Assembly (NCBI GenBank): GCA_022769545.1
Contig: JALEJS010000048.1
Location: 1-60,820 of the forward strand
Direction: 5' to 3'
Source of the DNA: Blautia sp.
Lineage (GTDB): Bacteria; Bacillota; Clostridia; Lachnospirales; Lachnospiraceae
Length of the DNA: 60,820 bases
Every line of letters begins with the position of its first letter. Position 1 is the first letter of the stretch. Position numbers and translations under genes: made by a program. The notes beneath the pieces are model-generated. The model saw nothing but the letters and a program-made list of their open reading frames with translations. It was not told the origin of the DNA and did not search any database. Positions 18,498 to 27,568 of this stretch are shown here, one piece after another.

Positions 18498-18512
18498 CTT
18501 TTGCGATATGAT
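18484..18512 (+). promoter_or_regulatory. Promoter of the ylxM-ffh operon
   Basis: TTGACA (18484-18489) and TATGAT (18507-18512) have a 17-base spacer. The -35 element is embedded in the ilvA terminator stem. Confidence 0.88.
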
Positions 18513-18529
18513 AGGCGAGGTGATTACAG

Positions 18530-18853
18530 ATGGAGAAGTTTGTGGAACAGGCATTGTTATATGATTTTTATGGCGAGCTTCTGACGGCACGTCAGCGTCA
18601 GGTATATGAGACGGTCGTTCTGGAGGATTATTCTCTGAGTGAAGTGGCCGAGGAGCTGGGAATCAGCCGGCAGGGAGTTCATGATATGATCCGCAGGTGC
18701 AATCATATTCTGGAGGAGTATGAAGCAAAACTTCATCTTGTAGAGAAATTCCTGAATATCCGGAAACAGGTGCAGAAGATTCATGCACTGGCTGATGAGA
18801 AGGGAATCGAAGAGATTGGAAGAATTTCCAATGAAATTCTGGAGGAATTATAG
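18530..18853 (+). CDS. ylxM: YlxM, SRP-associated helix-turn-helix protein
   Basis: The 107-residue product is YlxM (UPF0122), a small protein resembling sigma factor region 4 that is nearly always found before ffh and is thought to modulate SRP. The helix-turn-helix reads [20 protein letters not shown] then [24 protein letters not shown] precedes the ATG, and ffh begins three bases after its stop. Confidence 0.93.
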   Translation: MEKFVEQALLYDFYGELLTARQRQVYETVVLEDYSLSEVAEELGISRQGVHDMIRRCNHILEEYEAKLHLVEKFLNIRKQVQKIHALADEKGIEEIGRISNEILEEL

Positions 18854-18856
18854 CAG

Positions 18857-20203
18857 ATGGCATTTGAAAGCTTGACAGATAAATTGCAGAATGTGTTTAA
18901 GAAGCTTCGCGGGAAGGGCAGACTGACGGAAGAGGATGTGAAGATTGCCCTGAAGGAAGTCAAAATGGCACTTCTGGAAGCAGATGTGAACTTCAAGGTA
19001 GTGAAGCAGTTCACAAAAGCAGTGCAGGAGCGTGCCGTTGGACAGGATGTCATGAACGGACTGAATCCGGGACAGATGGTGATTAAGATCGTCAATGAAG
19101 AGCTGGTCAGTCTGATGGGGAGTGAGACCACAGAACTTCCTCTTCGGAACGGGAATGAGATCACTGTGATCATGATGGCGGGTCTTCAGGGTGCCGGTAA
19201 GACCACGACGGCGGCCAAACTGGCAGGAAAGCTTAAATCCAAAGGAAGAAGACCGCTGCTGGTTGCCTGTGACGTTTATCGTCCGGCAGCGATCACACAG
19301 CTTCAGGTAAATGGCCAGAAGCAGGGTGTGGAGGTCTTTTCCATGGGAGACCGGCAGAAACCGGTGGATATTGCACGGGCTGCGCTGGAGCATGCGAAGA
19401 ACAATCAGCAGAATGTGGTGATCATCGACACGGCCGGACGACTTCACATAGATGAAAATATGATGCAGGAGCTGGCTGATATCAAGTCTAGTATTCAGGT
19501 AGATGCCACCGTTCTGGTCGTGGATGCCATGACCGGACAGGATGCAGTGAATGTGGCAAAAACCTTTACAGAGAAGGTTGGCATTGACGGTGTGATCCTG
19601 ACAAAGCTGGATGGTGATACCAGAGGCGGAGCGGCGCTTTCCATCAAGGCGGTCACCGGAAAACCGCTGCTGTATGTGGGTATGGGAGAGAAGCTTTCCG
19701 ACCTGGAGCAGTTTTATCCGGACCGCATGGCTTCCAGAATTCTCGGTATGGGCGATGTGATGAGCCTGATCGAGAAGGCAGAAGCGGCTGTGGATCAGGA
19801 AAAGGCACAGGAGATGCAGAAGAAGCTGAAGAAAATGGACTTCGACTTCAATGATTATCTGACCAGCCTGGAACAGATGAACAATATGGGCGGTATCAGC
19901 AGTATCCTGAATATGCTTCCCGGCGTGGGAGGAAAAATGAAGGATCTCGAAGGAATGATTGATGAAAAGGCTATGGAAAGAACAAAATCCATCATTCTTT
20001 CCATGACACCGGATGAGAGAAGCAATCCGTCCATCCTGAATATTTCCCGGAAGAACCGTATTGCACGGGGCGCCGGTGTGGATGTATCAGAGGTAAACCG
20101 TCTGGTGAAGCAGTTTGAACAGAGTAAAAAGATGATGAAACAGATGCCCGGTCTGATGGGCGGAAAAGGTGGTAAAAGAGGCGGCTTCCGGCTTCCCTTT
20201 TAA
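18857..20203 (+). CDS. ffh: Signal recognition particle protein Ffh
   Basis: Ffh is the GTPase of the bacterial SRP; with the 4.5S RNA it binds signal sequences and hands ribosomes to FtsY. The 448-residue product has the N domain, a G domain with GLQGAGKTTTAAKLA, DTAGRLHIDENMM and TKLDGDTRGG, and a Met-rich M domain from about 300 that ends with a Gly/Lys-rich tail. GGAGGAATTATAGCAG precedes the ATG. It leads the run rpsP-khpA-rimM-trmD. Confidence 0.98.
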   Translation: MAFESLTDKLQNVFKKLRGKGRLTEEDVKIALKEVKMALLEADVNFKVVKQFTKAVQERAVGQDVMNGLNPGQMVIKIVNEELVSLMGSETTELPLRNGNEITVIMMAGLQGAGKTTTAAKLAGKLKSKGRRPLLVACDVYRPAAITQLQVNGQKQGVEVFSMGDRQKPVDIARAALEHAKNNQQNVVIIDTAGRLHIDENMMQELADIKSSIQVDATVLVVDAMTGQDAVNVAKTFTEKVGIDGVILTKLDGDTRGGAALSIKAVTGKPLLYVGMGEKLSDLEQFYPDRMASRILGMGDVMSLIEKAEAAVDQEKAQEMQKKLKKMDFDFNDYLTSLEQMNNMGGISSILNMLPGVGGKMKDLEGMIDEKAMERTKSIILSMTPDERSNPSILNISRKNRIARGAGVDVSEVNRLVKQFEQSKKMMKQMPGLMGGKGGKRGGFRLPF

Positions 20204-20246
20204 ATAAAACAAATTAAGAAAACACAATAAATGGAGGAAAACAAAA

Positions 20247-20492
20247 ATGGCAGTAAAAATCAGATTAAGAAGAATGGGACAGAAAAAGGCACCTTACTAT
20301 AGAATCGTTGTTGCAGATTCCCGTTCCAGACGTGACGGAAGATGTATCGAAGAGATCGGAACATACGATCCGAACCGTGATCCGAGCGTATACCAGGTAA
20401 ATGAAGAAGCAGCGAAAAAATGGCTTGCAGCAGGTGCTCAGCCTACAGAAGTTGTTGCCAAACTGTTCAAGATTGCTGGCATTGAAAAATAA
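20247..20492 (+). CDS. rpsP: 30S ribosomal protein S16
   Basis: The 81-residue product is S16 of the small subunit, with the family start [19 protein letters not shown] and the SRSRRDGR and GTYDPN segments. GGAGGAAAACAAAA precedes the ATG. It follows ffh by 43 bases in the conserved ffh-rpsP-khpA-rimM-trmD order. Confidence 0.98.
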   Translation: MAVKIRLRRMGQKKAPYYRIVVADSRSRRDGRCIEEIGTYDPNRDPSVYQVNEEAAKKWLAAGAQPTEVVAKLFKIAGIEK

Positions 20493-20513
20493 GAAATACC
20501 GACAGTATTTCTT
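20491..20513 (+). other. Stem-loop between rpsP and khpA
   Basis: AAGAAATAC (20491-20499, overlapping the rpsP stop) pairs perfectly with GTATTTCTT (20505-20513) around CGACA. No U tract follows, so it is more likely an RNA-stabilising or processing hairpin than a terminator. Confidence 0.5.
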
Positions 20514-20549
20514 GGATAATCCGTAAAAAACGGGCCAGGGAGGTAAGTG

Positions 20550-20780
20550 ATGAAGGATCTGGTAGAAGTAATTGCAAAATCTCTTGTTGAAAATCCGGAT
20601 GAAGTTGTTGTGACAGAGACGGAAAAAGAGGATGCGGTTATCATTGAGCTGAAGGTCGGTCAGTCTGACATGGGTAAGGTGATCGGTCGCCAGGGAAGGA
20701 TCGCAAAAGCAATTCGTACGGTTGTAAAGGCAGCTTCGTCGAAGAGCAGCAAAAAGGTAATTGTGGATATTCTGCAGTAA
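20550..20780 (+). CDS. khpA: KhpA, KH-domain RNA-binding protein
   Basis: The 76-residue product is a single KH domain protein (KhpA/YlqC) that binds RNA, usually together with KhpB. The GXXG loop is visible as GRQGRIAKAIR. I use the ATG at 20550, with GGGAGG 6 bases upstream; a GTG one codon earlier is possible. It lies between rpsP and rimM as in most Firmicutes. Confidence 0.93.
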   Translation: MKDLVEVIAKSLVENPDEVVVTETEKEDAVIIELKVGQSDMGKVIGRQGRIAKAIRTVVKAASSKSSKKVIVDILQ

Positions 20781-20796
20781 AAGTTAATTGGATACG

Positions 20797-20838
20797 AAGA
20801 GCTGGAGCAATCTTACATGCGTCAGCTCTTTTGTTTTG
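20797..20838 (+). terminator. Possible terminator after khpA
   Basis: AAGAGCTG (20797-20804) pairs with CAGCTCTT (20823-20830) and is followed by TTGTTTTG. The loop of 18 bases is long, so read-through into rimM is likely. Confidence 0.5.
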
Positions 20839-20882
20839 TATCACAGATCAGGTTCACAGAATAAGACAGAACAGGTGCAGCT

Positions 20883-21392
20883 ATGGAAGATAAGTTAAAG
20901 GTTGGTGTGATCACGACGACGCACGGCGTTCGTGGAGAAGTGAAAGTATATCCTACGACAGAAGGTCCGGAACGGTTTCTCGATCTGGAGTATGTACTTC
21001 TGGACACGGGACGGGAGCTTCGCAGACTGGAAATTTCCGGTGTGAAATTTTATAAGAATCTTGCAATTCTGAAATTTAAGGGAATTGACAATATCAATGA
21101 TATTGAAAAATATAAAGGGAAAGATCTCTGGGTTCTGAGGGAGGATGCACAGGAGCTCGGGGAAGACGAATACTATATCGGGGACCTCATTGGCATGGAT
21201 GTTTTTCTGGAGGATGAAAGTCATTTCGGAATCCTGAAGGATGTGATGGAGACCGGTGCCAATGATGTTTATATTGTGACAAAGGATGATGGGCAGGAGG
21301 TTCTCCTTCCGGCAATCTATGACTGTATCCTGGATGTGGATGTGGAGAAGAACCGGATGACTGTGCATATCATGAAAGGACTTTTGGAATGA
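20883..21392 (+). CDS. rimM: Ribosome maturation factor RimM
   Basis: RimM helps the 3' domain of 16S rRNA fold around S19 during 30S assembly. The 169-residue product begins with KVGVITTTHGVRGEVKVYP, the conserved barrel start, and ends with a PRC-barrel domain (about 95-169, with LPAIYDCILDVDVEKNRM). AGGTGCAGCT precedes the ATG. Its stop overlaps the trmD start by four bases. Confidence 0.95.
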   Translation: MEDKLKVGVITTTHGVRGEVKVYPTTEGPERFLDLEYVLLDTGRELRRLEISGVKFYKNLAILKFKGIDNINDIEKYKGKDLWVLREDAQELGEDEYYIGDLIGMDVFLEDESHFGILKDVMETGANDVYIVTKDDGQEVLLPAIYDCILDVDVEKNRMTVHIMKGLLE

Positions 21393-22171
21393 ATTTTCAT
21401 GTACTGACTTTATTTCCGGAAATGATTGAAAGCGGAATGTATACCAGTATTACCGGCCGGGCCATTCAGGCGGGAATTCTCTCGGTGGAGGCGGTCAATA
21501 TCAGGGACTATGCATATAACAGGCATCAGAAAGTGGATGATTACACTTATGGCGGAGGTGCCGGTATGCTGATGCAGGCAGAACCGGTATATCTGGCATA
21601 TGAATCTGTCGTGGAAAAAATCGGACACAGACCCAGAGTGGTATATCTTACGCCGCAGGGGCAGGTATTCCGTCAGGAAATGGCCAGAGAGATGGCAAAA
21701 GAAGAGGATATCGTTTTTCTGTGCGGGCATTATGAGGGAATCGATGAGCGGGTTCTGGAGGAGATTGTGACAGATTACGTCTCCATCGGGGATTATGTGC
21801 TCACCGGAGGAGAGCTTCCGGCAATGGTGATGATGGATTCTATTTCCAGAATGGTTCCCGGAGTGCTGAGCAATCAGGAGTCTGCTCAGACAGAATCCTT
21901 TTCCGAAAATCTTCTGGAGTATCCGCAGTACAGCCGGCCGGAGGTATGGCACGGCAGGCGTGTCCCGGAGGTACTCATGTCCGGTCATCATGCAAATATT
22001 GAGGCATGGCGCCGGGAACAGTCGATTCTTCGAACGGCTGTGAGAAGACCGGAGCTGCTGAAAAAAGCAAATCTGACAAATAAGGAATGGAATATGGTGC
22101 GCCAGTGGAAAAAGAAATGGAAAGAGGAGTCTGACGCTTCAGATAAAGGAGAAAAAGATGAGAACAGCTGA
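21389..22171 (+). CDS. trmD: tRNA (guanine-37-N1) methyltransferase
   Basis: TrmD methylates G37 of tRNAs with SAM, preventing frameshifting. The 260-residue product shows the knotted SPOUT features: [25 protein letters not shown] and [15 protein letters not shown]. The end is somewhat longer than in E. coli because of a charged tail. The start overlaps rimM, and the end overlaps queA by 14 bases. Confidence 0.98.
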   Translation: MNFHVLTLFPEMIESGMYTSITGRAIQAGILSVEAVNIRDYAYNRHQKVDDYTYGGGAGMLMQAEPVYLAYESVVEKIGHRPRVVYLTPQGQVFRQEMAREMAKEEDIVFLCGHYEGIDERVLEEIVTDYVSIGDYVLTGGELPAMVMMDSISRMVPGVLSNQESAQTESFSENLLEYPQYSRPEVWHGRRVPEVLMSGHHANIEAWRREQSILRTAVRRPELLKKANLTNKEWNMVRQWKKKWKEESDASDKGEKDENS

Positions 22172-23183
22172 TTTTTATTATGATCTTCCGCAGGAACTGA
22201 TTGCACAGGATCCGTTGGAGGACCGCAGTGCTTCCAGACTGATGCATCTGTCAAAAACGGATGGAGCCATAGAACACGGATATTTCCGGGATATTCTCAG
22301 ATATCTGAGAAAAGGGGACTGTCTGGTAATCAATGATACAAAGGTGATTCCTGCCCGGCTGTATGGCCATAAAAAAGATACCGGTGCACTGATCGAGATC
22401 CTTCTTCTGAAGCGGAAGGCGGACAATGTCTGGGAGTGTCTCGTCAAGCCGGGAAAGAAGGCACGTCCCGGTGCACAGATCACGTTCGGAAACGGAATTC
22501 TCGAAGGTGAGATCGTGGATGTGGTGGAAGAGGGAAACCGTCTGATTCAGTTCCGCTATGACGGAATCTGGGAAGAAATTCTGGATCAGCTGGGCGAGAT
22601 GCCTCTGCCGCCGTACATTACTCACAAGCTGAAGGATAAAAACCGTTACCAGACGGTATATGCAAAAAACGAGGGCTCTGCGGCAGCCCCGACGGCCGGA
22701 CTGCATTTTACCAGAGATCTGCTGCAGCAGGTGGAAGAGATGGGCGTGAAAATAGCCCATGTGACGCTGCACGTGGGCCTTGGAACCTTCCGTCCGGTAA
22801 AGGTGGACGATGTGAAGGATCATCATATGCATTCGGAATTTTATGTGGTGGAAGAGGACCAGGCTGCTCTGATCAATGAGACGAAGCGGCAGGGAGGCCG
22901 TGTGATTTCCGTGGGAACCACCAGCTGCAGAACCCTGGAATCCGCGGCTGGCGAGGACGGTGTGCTGAAAGCGGGAAGCGGCTGGACCGATATTTTCATT
23001 TATCCGGGCTATTCCTTTAAAATGATCGATGGTCTGATTACCAATTTTCATCTGCCCGAATCCACGCTTCTGATGCTGGTGTCTGCTCTGGCGGGAAAGG
23101 AGCATATCATGGCGGCATATGCGGAGGCGGTGAAAGAACGATACCGGTTTTTCTCCTTCGGGGATGCGATGTTTATTGAATAG
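22158..23183 (+). CDS. queA: S-adenosylmethionine:tRNA ribosyltransferase-isomerase QueA
   Basis: QueA adds the ribosyl part of SAM to 7-aminomethyl-deazaguanine in tRNA, making epoxyqueuosine. The 341-residue product begins with [15 protein letters not shown] and contains APTAGLHFT, the conserved family segment, and [24 protein letters not shown] inside trmD precedes the ATG. No other queuosine gene is in the window. Its last 11 bases overlap the convergent CapA-family gene. Confidence 0.97.
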   Translation: MRTADFYYDLPQELIAQDPLEDRSASRLMHLSKTDGAIEHGYFRDILRYLRKGDCLVINDTKVIPARLYGHKKDTGALIEILLLKRKADNVWECLVKPGKKARPGAQITFGNGILEGEIVDVVEEGNRLIQFRYDGIWEEILDQLGEMPLPPYITHKLKDKNRYQTVYAKNEGSAAAPTAGLHFTRDLLQQVEEMGVKIAHVTLHVGLGTFRPVKVDDVKDHHMHSEFYVVEEDQAALINETKRQGGRVISVGTTSCRTLESAAGEDGVLKAGSGWTDIFIYPGYSFKMIDGLITNFHLPESTLLMLVSALAGKEHIMAAYAEAVKERYRFFSFGDAMFIE

Positions 23184-24399
23184 TCTCGGTAAAGAGGGCG
23201 GGAGATCCGCCCTCTGTGGATATCCACGAGCTGCGTTCGTTGATCTTGTCCAGAATACGCTGGGCCTCACTGCCCTCAGATGGGGTGGGTTGATAATTGT
23301 TACCGTAATCCCAGGAAGAGATGGAACACGGAATGATGTTGAAATCATCGTCCTCCTGTACGCCCTCCGGAGTGACGGTAAAGGTTTGCTGGTAGATCAT
23401 GGTATCCATATCGCTGGGGTAGGCATTTCCGCCAAAACAGAAATTACCCAGACTGTATACAATATATTTTCCATTATATTTCTCGATTCCCTGTACGACG
23501 TGAGGATGGTGTCCGCAGACCAGGTCGGCACCTTCGTCGATCGCCAGATGTCCGAGGGTGATCTGATTGTCATCCGGGATATCTTCTTTTTCATTTCCCC
23601 AGTGGAAGATGACAATCACCAGATTGGCACCTTCTTCTTTTACTTTCGCAATATTGTCTTTCAGCTGCTGAGTCCGTTCCAGATGGTCTTTCAGTTCATA
23701 GATACCCACAAGACCTACCTTAATACCCTTTACATCGATGACGGCTGTCTCGTCATAACCGAAATGGGTGATTCCCTGGCTGTCCAGTGCGCTCATGGTA
23801 TCGGAAAATCCCTGATCGCCATAATCATGGCTGTGGTTGTTGGCAGTTGTGACAGCTTCTACCGAGCCTTCCGAGAGAATCCGGGCGAATTCGGCGGGAG
23901 CCTTGAAGGCGAACTCTTTTTCTTCCCTTTCGTCGGAATCTGTGAGTGTTCCTTCGAAATTGGCGATGGTCAGATCATCTTCGGCAAAGATCGTTTTCAC
24001 ATTCTGAAGAAAATAAGACGGTCCGTTTTCTTCATAAAATGCATTCAGGCTGGTGCTGTAATCAAATGCTTCGTCTGTACCAAGCGTGCAGTCGCCCACG
24101 ACGGAAACGGTCAGAGAGACAGGTTCGGCAGGCCATTCGCCGGAAGCTTCTTCGGTGTCGGTTTCGGTATCTTCCTGTGAGGCTTCTGTCCGGGCCTCGC
24201 TGCCCACGTCTGTCTTGTCCGGAGCTGTGGCTGCGGAAGAAGTACAGGAGCGGATGCCGGCCAGCAAAACGATCACAAGGAGCAGCGCACCTGCCAGACC
24301 TGCGGCAAGCAGCATACGGGACCTGCGCTCTTCCTGATAAAACTTTGATTTTTTATAAAGACTGCTGTTTTTCTTTTGTATGTGCATGATATTTTTCAT
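23173..24399 (-). CDS. CapA-family (PGA_cap) metallophosphatase-like protein, membrane anchored
   Basis: The 408-residue product resembles the CapA family linked to poly-glutamate capsule, which has a calcineurin-like phosphatase fold. After a basic tail, one transmembrane segment lies at about 30-50, and an acidic Thr/Glu-rich linker follows. The catalytic-type motifs are [26 protein letters not shown] and [10 protein letters not shown]. No capBC genes are near, so a capsule role is unproven. A second in-frame ATG four codons in (24387) is as likely a start, because GAGAGG sits right against the first ATG. The end overlaps queA by 11 bases. Confidence 0.85.
   Translation of the reverse strand: MKNIMHIQKKNSSLYKKSKFYQEERRSRMLLAAGLAGALLLVIVLLAGIRSCTSSAATAPDKTDVGSEARTEASQEDTETDTEEASGEWPAEPVSLTVSVVGDCTLGTDEAFDYSTSLNAFYEENGPSYFLQNVKTIFAEDDLTIANFEGTLTDSDEREEKEFAFKAPAEFARILSEGSVEAVTTANNHSHDYGDQGFSDTMSALDSQGITHFGYDETAVIDVKGIKVGLVGIYELKDHLERTQQLKDNIAKVKEEGANLVIVIFHWGNEKEDIPDDNQITLGHLAIDEGADLVCGHHPHVVQGIEKYNGKYIVYSLGNFCFGGNAYPSDMDTMIYQQTFTVTPEGVQEDDDFNIIPCSISSWDYGNNYQPTPSEGSEAQRILDKINERSSWISTEGGSPALFTETIQ
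23193..23215. terminator. Hairpin inside the CapA-family gene, behind queA
   Basis: AGAGGGCGG (23193-23201) pairs with CCGCCCTCT (23207-23215) 10 bases after the queA stop. It lies in coding sequence of the opposite gene and lacks a U tract. It may slow or end queA transcripts. Confidence 0.4.
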
Positions 24400-24420
24400 C
24401 CTCTCATTTGCTGTCTTATC

Positions 24421-24449
24421 AGTATAAAATGGTTTTGCCTTGCCGTCAA
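24421..24449 (-). promoter_or_regulatory. Promoter of the CapA-family gene
   Basis: On the minus strand TTGACG (24444-24449) and TATACT (24421-24426) are separated by 17 bases, 22 bases before the first ATG. Confidence 0.82.
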
Positions 24450-24459
24450 GAAGACGCGC

Positions 24460-24488
24460 TTTTCAGAAGAAAAAAAATATGCTAGAAT
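24460..24488 (+). promoter_or_regulatory. Extended -10 promoter candidate for nfo
   Basis: TAGAAT (24483-24488) is preceded by TGC (extended -10) and a weak TTTTCA at 17 bases. It would give a leader of about 75 bases. Confidence 0.5.
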
Positions 24489-24568
24489 GATACTGCTCAC
24501 AGGCCGCTGTTTTACAGTACCGGCAGAATTGTGAGGTTTACAGAAAAAGAAGGAAACGGAGATATAAT

Positions 24569-25402
24569 ATGTTTTACATTGGGAATCATACCACCTCCTC
24601 CAGAGGGTACGCGGCTATGGGGCGTCAGATGATAAAGAACGGAGGAAATACCTTCGCTTTTTTTACCAGAAATCCCAGAGGAGGAAAGGCGAAAAAGACA
24701 GATCCGGAGGATATTCGGAAGTATCTTGAGATTGCGCAGGAAAATCATTTCGGGAAGATCGTTGCCCATGCACCATATACCCTGAATGCATGTGCGGCCA
24801 GCGAGGAGCTGCGTACCTTTGCCAGAGAGACCATGGCAGATGATCTGAAACGCATGGAACTGATACCGGGGAATTATTATAATTTCCACCCCGGCAGTCA
24901 TGTGGGACAGGGAGCAGAGAACGGAATCCGGCTCATTGCACAGCTGCTTAACGAGGTTCTCACCGAAGAACAGTCGACGGTGGTTCTGCTGGAAACCATG
25001 GCAGGGAAGGGCTCCGAGATGGGAAGAAGCTTTCGGGAACTTCGAGCAATCATGGATCTGGTGGAACAGAAGGATAAGATCGGTGTCTGTCTGGATACCT
25101 GCCATGTGTGGGATGCAGGCTACGATATCGCGGCGCATCCGGATGAAGTGCTGGAGGAGTTCGATCAGGTGATCGGTCTGAAATGTCTGAAAGCGGTTCA
25201 CCTGAACGACAGCATGAATGAACGAGGCAGCCATAAGGACCGCCATGCAAAGATCGGAGAAGGGAAAATCGGTCTGGAGGCTCTGGTGCGTCTGATTCGT
25301 CATCCGGCTCTTTGCGGAATTCCTTTTATTCTGGAGACACCCAATGATGATGAAGGATGGAAACAGGAAATCAGTCTGTTAAGAAAGGAATATGGAGAAT
25401 GA
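24569..25402 (+). CDS. nfo: Endonuclease IV (AP endonuclease)
   Basis: Endonuclease IV cuts DNA at abasic sites during base excision repair, using a zinc cluster. The 277-residue product has the family's metal-binding segments: [55 protein letters not shown] (read in two parts) and ILETPND. GGAGATATA precedes the ATG. Its stop overlaps the start of the barnase-like lipoprotein gene (ATGA), so the two are translationally coupled. Confidence 0.97.
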   Translation: MFYIGNHTTSSRGYAAMGRQMIKNGGNTFAFFTRNPRGGKAKKTDPEDIRKYLEIAQENHFGKIVAHAPYTLNACAASEELRTFARETMADDLKRMELIPGNYYNFHPGSHVGQGAENGIRLIAQLLNEVLTEEQSTVVLLETMAGKGSEMGRSFRELRAIMDLVEQKDKIGVCLDTCHVWDAGYDIAAHPDEVLEEFDQVIGLKCLKAVHLNDSMNERGSHKDRHAKIGEGKIGLEALVRLIRHPALCGIPFILETPNDDEGWKQEISLLRKEYGE

Positions 25403-25983
25403 AAAATAAGAAAATACTGCCCTGGCTTCTTGCGGTACTTGTACTGTTTGTATGCTTCTTTGGGGCGTGCGGAAATGAAAAAAGTACCGTAGAGGAATCG
25501 CAGGAAACCATAGATGTTGACCTTGAGGAGGATATGGAGCCGCTGGATGAAGCGGAGCTGGAGAAACTGGAAGAGGGCATCGCCGGCGATGACGAGATGG
25601 AAGCCGATGTGATCAAAGAGGGGTCCACAGAGACGGCTTCTCTGGATGAAGACGGTTCCTATACTTCGAAAGAAGATGTGGCGGCATATCTTTATGCGTA
25701 TGGGCATCTTCCGTCTAACTTTATCACAAAAAAAGAGGCACAGGAGCTGGGATGGGACAGCAAGGAAGGAGATCTGGATGAGGTGGCGCCGGGAAAAAGC
25801 ATCGGAGGAGATATCTTCGGAAACTATGACAAGATGCTTCCTGTGGAAGACGGTCGGACGTACCGGGAGTGTGATGTGAATTATGAAGGTGGATACCGGG
25901 GAAGTGAGCGAATCGTCTATTCCAATGACGGACTGATCTTCTATTCGGATGATCATTATGAAACATTTACAAGACTGTATTAA
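25399..25983 (+). CDS. Lipoprotein with barnase-type ribonuclease domain
   Basis: The 194-residue product has a lipoprotein signal (hydrophobic 6-21, likely lipid-bearing Cys24 in FFGAC), an acidic linker of about 60 residues, and a C-terminal domain that aligns closely with barnase over about 90-194. Stretches such as [16 protein letters not shown] and [12 protein letters not shown] are near identical. Expected catalytic residues are present: Glu157 (barnase Glu73), Arg171 (Arg87) and His186 (His102), with Lys111 and Arg167 matching Lys27 and Arg83. Barnase Arg59 is replaced by Tyr143. It should be an active, surface-tethered RNase. A barstar-like gene lies 1.2 kb downstream. I start at 25399, which overlaps the nfo stop. 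Confidence 0.92.
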   Translation: MKNKKILPWLLAVLVLFVCFFGACGNEKSTVEESQETIDVDLEEDMEPLDEAELEKLEEGIAGDDEMEADVIKEGSTETASLDEDGSYTSKEDVAAYLYAYGHLPSNFITKKEAQELGWDSKEGDLDEVAPGKSIGGDIFGNYDKMLPVEDGRTYRECDVNYEGGYRGSERIVYSNDGLIFYSDDHYETFTRLY

Positions 25984-26002
25984 GAGTTGCCCGACAAATA
26001 AA

Positions 26003-26035
26003 AGGAGAATCTGCAGCGGATTCTCCTCTTTTTTT
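26003..26035 (+). terminator. Terminator after the barnase-like gene
   Basis: AGGAGAATC (26003-26011) pairs with GATTCTCCT (26019-26027) and is followed by CTTTTTTT. It separates this gene from the convergent dehydrogenase gene. Confidence 0.92.
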
Positions 26036-26053
26036 GTGCGTCAGGCTGTTCTG

Positions 26054-27043
26054 TCAGCAGGATATCCTGTTTGGCAGATCGCCGCCGTTCATATATGCCT
26101 TGGCATTTTCCAGTGTTGTGAAAGCAATGTTGGAGAGGGCTTCCTGTGTGAAAAATCCCTGGTGGGAGGTCATGGTCACATTGGGAAAGGATAACAGTCG
26201 CTGGATGGTGGAGCGCTGAAGGATCTGTTCGGACATATCTTCATATACAAAGTCGGTTTCTTCCTCGTAGACATCCAGACCGACGGCAAAAAACTTGTGC
26301 TCACGGATGCCGTTGATGAGATCGTCTGTTTTGATCAGAGCTCCGCGGGAGGTGTTTACCAGAACCACACCGTCTTTCATTTTGGAAATGGTCTTTTTGC
26401 AGATCAGGTGATGGGTTTCTGCGGTCAGAGGACAATGCAGGCTGATCAGGTCGGAAGAGGAGAGAAGCTCTTCCAGTGGTACATAGGTTACGAAATCCAG
26501 GTCCCTGCATGGGAAAAGATCGTAAGCCAGAACCTTCATGCCGAATCCCCGGCAGATTTTTGCCATGGCCTGACCGATTTTTCCGGTTCCGATGATTCCG
26601 GCTGTTTTTTTATAGAAATTGATTCCCATCAGCCCATTCAGGGCAAAGTTGTTTTCCCGGCACTTGATGTAGGCTTTGTGTGTGTGGCGGTTGGCTGTAA
26701 GGGCGAGTGCCATGGCATGCTCGGCGACGGCCTGTGGAGAGTAGCCGGGAACTCTGAGAACCGTGATGTTTTGTTTTTCGGCAGTTTTCAGATCTACATT
26801 GTTGTATCCCGCACAGCGCATGAGAATCAGACGTACTCCGTTCTCTGCGAGGCACCGGATGACTTCTGTGCGAAGATCCGAGTTGACAAAGGCACAGATT
26901 GCTTCATAGCCTCTGGCCAGAGGCGCTGTCTCTTCGTGGATGTTTGTATCCGTAAAACGGATTTCGATTCCTGGATACTGCGGCAGAAGGGCGGTAAAAA
27001 ACTGTTCATCGTATTTTTTGGTTCCGTAAAACAGAATTTTCAT
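26054..27043 (-). CDS. D-lactate dehydrogenase-like NAD-dependent 2-hydroxyacid dehydrogenase
   Basis: The 329-residue product belongs to the D-2-hydroxyacid dehydrogenases that interconvert pyruvate-type 2-oxoacids and D-hydroxyacids. It has the NAD loop GIIGTGKIGQAMA, the conserved NTSRGALIKTDDL, the acidic catalytic residue region DVYEEE, and HQGFFTQEAL with the catalytic His. Length and motifs are closest to LdhA, with D-lactate the likely substrate. I choose ATG 27043, with GAGGAG upstream; a longer frame to 27118 has no support. It lies between the barnase-like and barstar-like genes, on the opposite strand. Confidence 0.92.
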   Translation of the reverse strand: MKILFYGTKKYDEQFFTALLPQYPGIEIRFTDTNIHEETAPLARGYEAICAFVNSDLRTEVIRCLAENGVRLILMRCAGYNNVDLKTAEKQNITVLRVPGYSPQAVAEHAMALALTANRHTHKAYIKCRENNFALNGLMGINFYKKTAGIIGTGKIGQAMAKICRGFGMKVLAYDLFPCRDLDFVTYVPLEELLSSSDLISLHCPLTAETHHLICKKTISKMKDGVVLVNTSRGALIKTDDLINGIREHKFFAVGLDVYEEETDFVYEDMSEQILQRSTIQRLLSFPNVTMTSHQGFFTQEALSNIAFTTLENAKAYMNGGDLPNRISC

Positions 27044-27169
27044 AAAATATACTTCTCCTCTCTGTTCATTTTCAGGCAGTTGTGCTATACTTTTTCTGGT
27101 AATGATATTCTTGCTCATACAATTAAACTATCCGTATATCAGTAAATTATGTATAAGGAGTGAAAGAAA

Positions 27170-27445
27170 ATGAAAATTGTGCGAATTAACGGCGGGGATT
27201 TTGATACAGAAGGGGAAGTGCATGATTATCTGTCTGAGGAACTGGGATTCCCCTCTTATTATGGGAAAAATCTTTCGGCTTTATACGATTGCCTGACAGA
27301 ATTGTCGGATGACACGCGGATCATTCTGGACATTTCCGAGACGGAGGATGATGATATGATTGATTATCTTCAGAGAATGGCGGAGGTTATTTCCGATGCG
27401 GTGGATGAGAGTGATTATCTGGAACTGGAACTGATTGAGGCGTAG
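27170..27445 (+). CDS. Barstar-family ribonuclease inhibitor
   Basis: The 91-residue acidic product aligns with barstar: VRINGGDF at the start, then LGFPSYYGKNLSALYDCLTE, which matches the barnase-binding helix. Tyr30 (barstar Tyr29), Asp40 (the key Asp39) and Thr43 (Thr42) are kept, while barstar Asp35 is Ser36 and Trp38 is Tyr39; Glu76 is Asp76. It should protect the cell from the barnase-like RNase encoded upstream, if that enzyme reaches the cytoplasm. AAGGAGTG precedes the ATG. It has no co-transcribed neighbour on its strand and is followed by a long terminator. Confidence 0.92.
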   Translation: MKIVRINGGDFDTEGEVHDYLSEELGFPSYYGKNLSALYDCLTELSDDTRIILDISETEDDDMIDYLQRMAEVISDAVDESDYLELELIEA

Positions 27446-27467
27446 TGATAAAACGGATATAATATAG

Positions 27468-27519
27468 AAAAAAAGATTCTCTTTTGACAGCCACAGCTGC
27501 TTAAAGAGAATCTTTTTTT
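27468..27519. terminator. Bidirectional terminator between barstar-like gene and aroA
   Basis: A 17-base arm (27468-27484, A7GATTCTCTTT) pairs perfectly with 27503-27519 (AAAGAGAATCT7). T runs on both strands make it work in both directions. Confidence 0.95.
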
Positions 27520-27568
27520 CTTAATGTCAGGAAGTTGTCCGGCTCTGACCGGATGATCTTTGGGCAGA

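Noticed and set aside
23173..24399. CapA-family gene as proof of a capsule locus
   Set aside because: No capB, capC or other capsule gene is within the window, so only the family is stated.
27170..27445. Barnase/barstar genes as a classic adjacent toxin-antitoxin operon
   Set aside because: They are not adjacent, the gene between them is on the other strand and a terminator follows the RNase gene, so they are not one operon.
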